From Polynucleobacter acidiphobus (lineage in GTDB: Bacteria > Pseudomonadota > Gammaproteobacteria > Burkholderiales > Burkholderiaceae): a stretch of 64,000 bases of DNA. The position numbers and the translations under genes are program-made. A model generated the notes under the pieces. It was not told the origin of the DNA and ran no database searches. It saw nothing but the letters and a program-made list of their open reading frames with translations. Location: assembly GCF_003065385.1 (NCBI RefSeq), contig NZ_CP023277.1, positions 512,044 to 576,043 on the forward strand, written 5' to 3'. This document shows, one piece after another, positions 60,861 to 64,000 of the stretch (positions are counted from its first letter, which is position 1; each line of letters opens with the position of its first letter).

Positions 60861-61421
60861 ATGTCGGCTGGACAAATAAAGACCAATGCAGATCAAAAAA
60901 TGCAAAAGTCAATTGAGGCATTTAAAGCTAATCTCGCAAAAATCAGAACGGGTCGTGCCAACCCAGGTATTTTGGAGCACCTAATGGTGGATTACTACGG
61001 TAATCCCACGCCAATCTCGCAAGTGGCTAATCTAGGGCTTGCCGATGCGCGCACCATTAATGTGACCCCATGGGAAAAAAATATGGTCGCGGTCGTTGAG
61101 AAGGCGATTCGCGAATCAGACCTTGGTCTTAATCCTGCAACTCAGGGTACGGTGATTCGGGTGCCAATGCCCCCATTGACTGAGGAGCGTCGCAAAGAGC
61201 TGACCAAGGTCGTCAAAGCAGAGGGCGAAGAGACCAAAGTGGCAATTCGTAATTTACGACGCGATGCCAATGAGCATTTAAAGCGTTTGACCAAAGATAA
61301 AGAAATCTCTGAGGACGATGAGCGTCGTGCCCAGGACGAGATCCAGAAATTGACCGATAAGTTTGTGGCCGATGTGGATAAATTGGTGGTTGAAAAGGAA
61401 AAGGAAATCATGACGGTTTAA
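60861..61421 (+). CDS. frr: Ribosome recycling factor
   Basis: 186 residues (E. coli 185). A GGAG site precedes the ATG. Sequence shows [21 protein letters not shown] and [20 protein letters not shown] segments of the two-domain RRF. It splits post-termination ribosomes with EF-G. The last codons and TAA lie within a 29-bp palindrome. Confidence 0.98.
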   Translation: MSAGQIKTNADQKMQKSIEAFKANLAKIRTGRANPGILEHLMVDYYGNPTPISQVANLGLADARTINVTPWEKNMVAVVEKAIRESDLGLNPATQGTVIRVPMPPLTEERRKELTKVVKAEGEETKVAIRNLRRDANEHLKRLTKDKEISEDDERRAQDEIQKLTDKFVADVDKLVVEKEKEIMTV

Positions 61422-61433
61422 CCGTCATGATTT
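61405..61433 (+). repeat. Near-perfect palindrome over the frr stop codon
   Basis: AAATCATGACGGTT (61405-61418), one central T, then AACCGTCATGATTT (61420-61433). All 14 positions pair. As RNA it would give about 12 bp with a short loop, burying the TAA (61419-61421) at the tip. It ends 6 bp before the uppS ATG. No U-tract follows beyond TTT, so full termination is unlikely. Confidence 0.75.
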
Positions 61434-61439
61434 GGTCAA

Positions 61440-62228
61440 ATGACCCAAGCAGCTACCAGCTCTACGCTTGCTGTTCCTGCCGTTGGTAGTGTTCCTAGGC
61501 ATGTTGCTATCATCATGGATGGCAATGGTCGTTGGGCAACTAAACGGTTTATGCCGCGTGTCGCTGGGCATTCAGAAGGGCTTGAGGCGGTACGCAAGGT
61601 GGTTGAGGAGTGCGTCAAGCAAAACGTTGAATACCTGACCTTATTTGCCTTTAGTTCAGAGAACTGGCGAAGACCCCCTGAGGAAGTTGGATTTTTAACA
61701 AAACTGTTTCTCAAATCCCTCCGTAAAGAGGTTGCTCGTCTTGCTGAAAATAATATTCGTCTGAAGATGATTGGCGACCTTAGTCGCTTTGGAACTGCGA
61801 TCACCGAAATGGTCGAGTTCTCGGAAGAAAAAACCAAGGATTGCAACCGCTTAACCCTGACGATTGCCGCCAATTACGGTGGGCGCTGGGATATTTTGCA
61901 AGCGGTGCAAAAAGCATTGGCGCAAAACCCCCATCTTGATCCAGAGGGTATTTCCGAGGAGTGGTTGGCCCCCCATCTTTCGATGGCCTATGCCCCTGAG
62001 CCTGATTTATTCATTCGGACCGGTGGTGAGCAGCGGGTGAGTAATTTCCTCTTGTGGCAATTGGCATATACCGAACTCTATTTCACGGATATTCTTTGGC
62101 CAGACTTTAATGCGACTGAGTTGCAAAAAGCATTTCTTTGGTACGCCCAGCGGGAGCGTCGCTTTGGTCGCACTAGTGCCCAGCTGGTAGAAGAGTCCAA
62201 CCCCATTCCCTTCTCTGATGCCGTCTAA
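61440..62228 (+). CDS. uppS: Undecaprenyl diphosphate synthase
   Basis: 262 residues. Cis-prenyltransferase signature [15 protein letters not shown] (catalytic Asp, about 24-38), then [11 protein letters not shown] and the C-terminal [25 protein letters not shown] region. It makes the C55 lipid carrier used by peptidoglycan synthesis and also by the Ara4N pathway encoded at the window start. Starts 18 bp after frr, behind the palindrome. Confidence 0.97.
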   Translation: MTQAATSSTLAVPAVGSVPRHVAIIMDGNGRWATKRFMPRVAGHSEGLEAVRKVVEECVKQNVEYLTLFAFSSENWRRPPEEVGFLTKLFLKSLRKEVARLAENNIRLKMIGDLSRFGTAITEMVEFSEEKTKDCNRLTLTIAANYGGRWDILQAVQKALAQNPHLDPEGISEEWLAPHLSMAYAPEPDLFIRTGGEQRVSNFLLWQLAYTELYFTDILWPDFNATELQKAFLWYAQRERRFGRTSAQLVEESNPIPFSDAV

Positions 62229-62233
62229 TTGGC

Positions 62234-63067
62234 ATGCTTAAAACTCGGATCGTAACTGCCGTCATCATGCTGGCCATTTTGTTGCCAGTATTGTTTTTGT
62301 TACCCCCGATCTATCTCTCAGGATTATTTTTACTAATCCTAGTAACGGCCGCTTGGGAGTGGAGTCGCTTGATTGCCCCCAATGCATCGTATGCAGCCTA
62401 TTTTTATGCGCTGATCTGCGCCATGGTCGTTCTTTTCCTCTGGCTCTTTGCAATTCCAACGGTGGAAATCGCTTTACTGAGTATCGCGCTTGCGTTTTGG
62501 ATCATTGGTATGCCAATGATCCTATCTCAAGGGATTCATCTTTCCTTGTTACGGTGGCGATTTATTTTTAGCGTCCTTGGCTTCATTATTTTGCCAACCG
62601 CGTGGCTATCTCTGGATGTGCTTCGTGAAATCGGCTTATGGTGGTTATTAAGCGCTTTGATATTGGTTTGGCTCGCTGATATTGGCGCCTATTTTGTTGG
62701 TAAGTCTTTTGGTCGACGAAAGCTCGCTAGCCAAATTAGTCCAGGTAAGTCTGTGGAAGGGGCTCTCGGTGGCTTAGCCCTCTGTTTGGTGTACGCCATC
62801 GGCTGCGCACACTATTTACCAGCGGGCGATACCCTATTTGGATCGTTCCAGTCGAAATGGGGCTGGGGATGGATGCTTCTCATGACTGCAGTTTTGGCGG
62901 CTTACAGCATTATGGGAGATCTATTTGAGTCGCAACTCAAGCGGATCGCAAAAGTGAAGGACAGTAGCCATTTATTGCCGGGGCATGGAGGGTTCTTGGA
63001 TCGTGTCGATGCTTTATTGCCGGTCATGCCAATCGCTGCATTATTCTCGATAATGGTGAGAAGTTAA
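62234..63067 (+). CDS. cdsA: Phosphatidate cytidylyltransferase
   Basis: 277 residues with about eight membrane helices and the CDP-DAG synthase signature around MGDLFESQLKRIAKVKDSS to FLDRVDAL (about 230-262). It makes CDP-diacylglycerol for phospholipid synthesis. Starts 5 bp after uppS and 14 bp before dxr. Confidence 0.96.
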   Translation: MLKTRIVTAVIMLAILLPVLFLLPPIYLSGLFLLILVTAAWEWSRLIAPNASYAAYFYALICAMVVLFLWLFAIPTVEIALLSIALAFWIIGMPMILSQGIHLSLLRWRFIFSVLGFIILPTAWLSLDVLREIGLWWLLSALILVWLADIGAYFVGKSFGRRKLASQISPGKSVEGALGGLALCLVYAIGCAHYLPAGDTLFGSFQSKWGWGWMLLMTAVLAAYSIMGDLFESQLKRIAKVKDSSHLLPGHGGFLDRVDALLPVMPIAALFSIMVRS

Positions 63068-63081
63068 AAACGACCCCCCCT

Positions 63082-64000
63082 TATGCACGATCTCATCACC
63101 CGAAATCTCTGTATCTTAGGATCCACCGGATCGATCGGCATGAATACGCTTGATGTGGTGCGCGCTCATCGAGATCAATTTAAGGTAAGTGCACTCACTG
63201 CCGGTCGGCAAATCGAACGTTTGGCTGAGCAATGTTTGGAGTTCAGACCCAAGATCGCAGTGGTTCACTCTGCGACTGACGCAAAAACGCTAAAGGAACT
63301 CCTAGAAGGCAAGGGTCTATCGATTGCTGTGCATCATGGCGAGGCGGGTCTCATTGCCGCAGTCTCAGAAAGTGACTGCGATACCGTGATGGCAGCCATT
63401 GTTGGTGCCGCTGGTCTGTTGCCCACCTTACGCGCGGCCGAACTTGGTAAGCGCGTATTGCTTGCGAATAAAGAGTCTCTAGTGATGTCTGGAGATATTT
63501 TTATGAGTGCCGCAATCCGAGGTGGCGCAGAGTTATTGCCAATCGATAGTGAACACAATGCAATTTTTCAGTGCTTACCACCGCACTTCACGAGTCCCAA
63601 AAATACCTCGCGGATGAAAGAGCATTTGGGGGTTGAGGAAATTTGGTTAACGGCTTCTGGGGGCCCTTTCCGGAATACTCCAATCGATCAACTGGCCAAT
63701 ATCACACCAGATCAGGCATGTGCTCATCCGAATTGGGTGATGGGTCGCAAAATTTCAGTTGATTCTGCAACCATGATGAACAAGGGGCTTGAAGTAATCG
63801 AGGCGCATTGGTTATTTGGTTTGCCGCTCGACCAAATTAAGGTGCTCATTCATCCGGAGAGCGTGGTGCACTCCATGGTGCGCTATCGAGATGGTTCGGT
63901 CATGGCTCAGCTCGGACAGCCAGATATGCGCACACCCATCGCATTTGGCTTGGCTTGGCCCAATCGCATTGATGCTGGTGTTGCGCCTCTCAATTTGACT
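63082..64000 (+). CDS. dxr: 1-deoxy-D-xylulose 5-phosphate reductoisomerase (cut by window edge)
   Basis: The first 306 codons are present, from an ATG at 63082. NADPH-binding [16 protein letters not shown] (about 10-25), [11 protein letters not shown], the metal-binding [21 protein letters not shown], and [22 protein letters not shown]. It commits carbon to isoprenoids in the MEP pathway, whose product feeds UppS. The C-terminal domain lies beyond the window. Confidence 0.97.

Overview
The window is a gene-dense stretch of core chromosome, moderate in G+C by eye, from a betaproteobacterium, most likely Burkholderiaceae close to Polynucleobacter. That placement is inferred from protein character and gene order (alaA-hom-thrC-moeA-moaD-moaE-clpB; rsxB-nth-DUF1841; lysS-prfB-recJ-rpfE-like; map/rpsB-tsf-pyrH-frr-uppS-cdsA-dxr), not from a database search. 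There are about 59 protein genes, one tRNA gene and few gaps over 150 bp. I see no prophage, insertion sequence, CRISPR array or integration scar.

Layout. 1-4455 (minus): lipid A aminoarabinose genes (arnT, arnB, arnC and the start of an arnA-like formyltransferase), headed by a small Mth938/DUF498 protein. 4540-10547 (plus): alanine aminotransferase, homoserine dehydrogenase, threonine synthase, then moeA-moaD-moaE for molybdenum cofactor. 10544-16878: a GIY-YIG protein, clpB behind a near-consensus heat-shock promoter, an MFS exporter, isocitrate lyase with dyad symmetries upstream and a terminator downstream, and a HIT protein. 16870-21863 (minus): methyltransferase, DUF1841, endonuclease III, an orphan RsxB, PHB depolymerase and an aromatic/aspartate aminotransferase. 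21985-29982 (plus): uvrB, then the isc operon iscR-iscS-iscU-iscA-hscB-hscA-fdx, with an IscR-type operator in front and an HNH gene attached at the end.

29985-35308 (minus): lysS, prfB with its programmed +1 frameshift, recJ and an RpfE-like protein. 35377-40589 (plus): lolC/E, lolD, tatD and comEC. 40646-40722 (minus): initiator tRNA-fMet with its own promoter and terminator. 40834-44631 (plus): kup, a small exported coiled-coil protein and radA. 44638-47548 (minus): prmB, dapE, dapD. 47728-54919 (plus): smc, zipA, ligA and a NUDIX hydrolase. 54880-58316 (minus): glnD and map. 58399-64000 (plus): a structured rpsB leader, then rpsB, tsf, pyrH, frr, uppS, cdsA and a dxr gene cut by the window end.

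I found no wholly new multi-gene system. The best leads are regulatory or contextual: the sigma-32 promoter of clpB, the IscR operator, the rpsB leader, the near-perfect palindrome over the frr stop codon, the dyads before aceA, the orphan RsxB beside nth, and the HNH gene on the isc operon.
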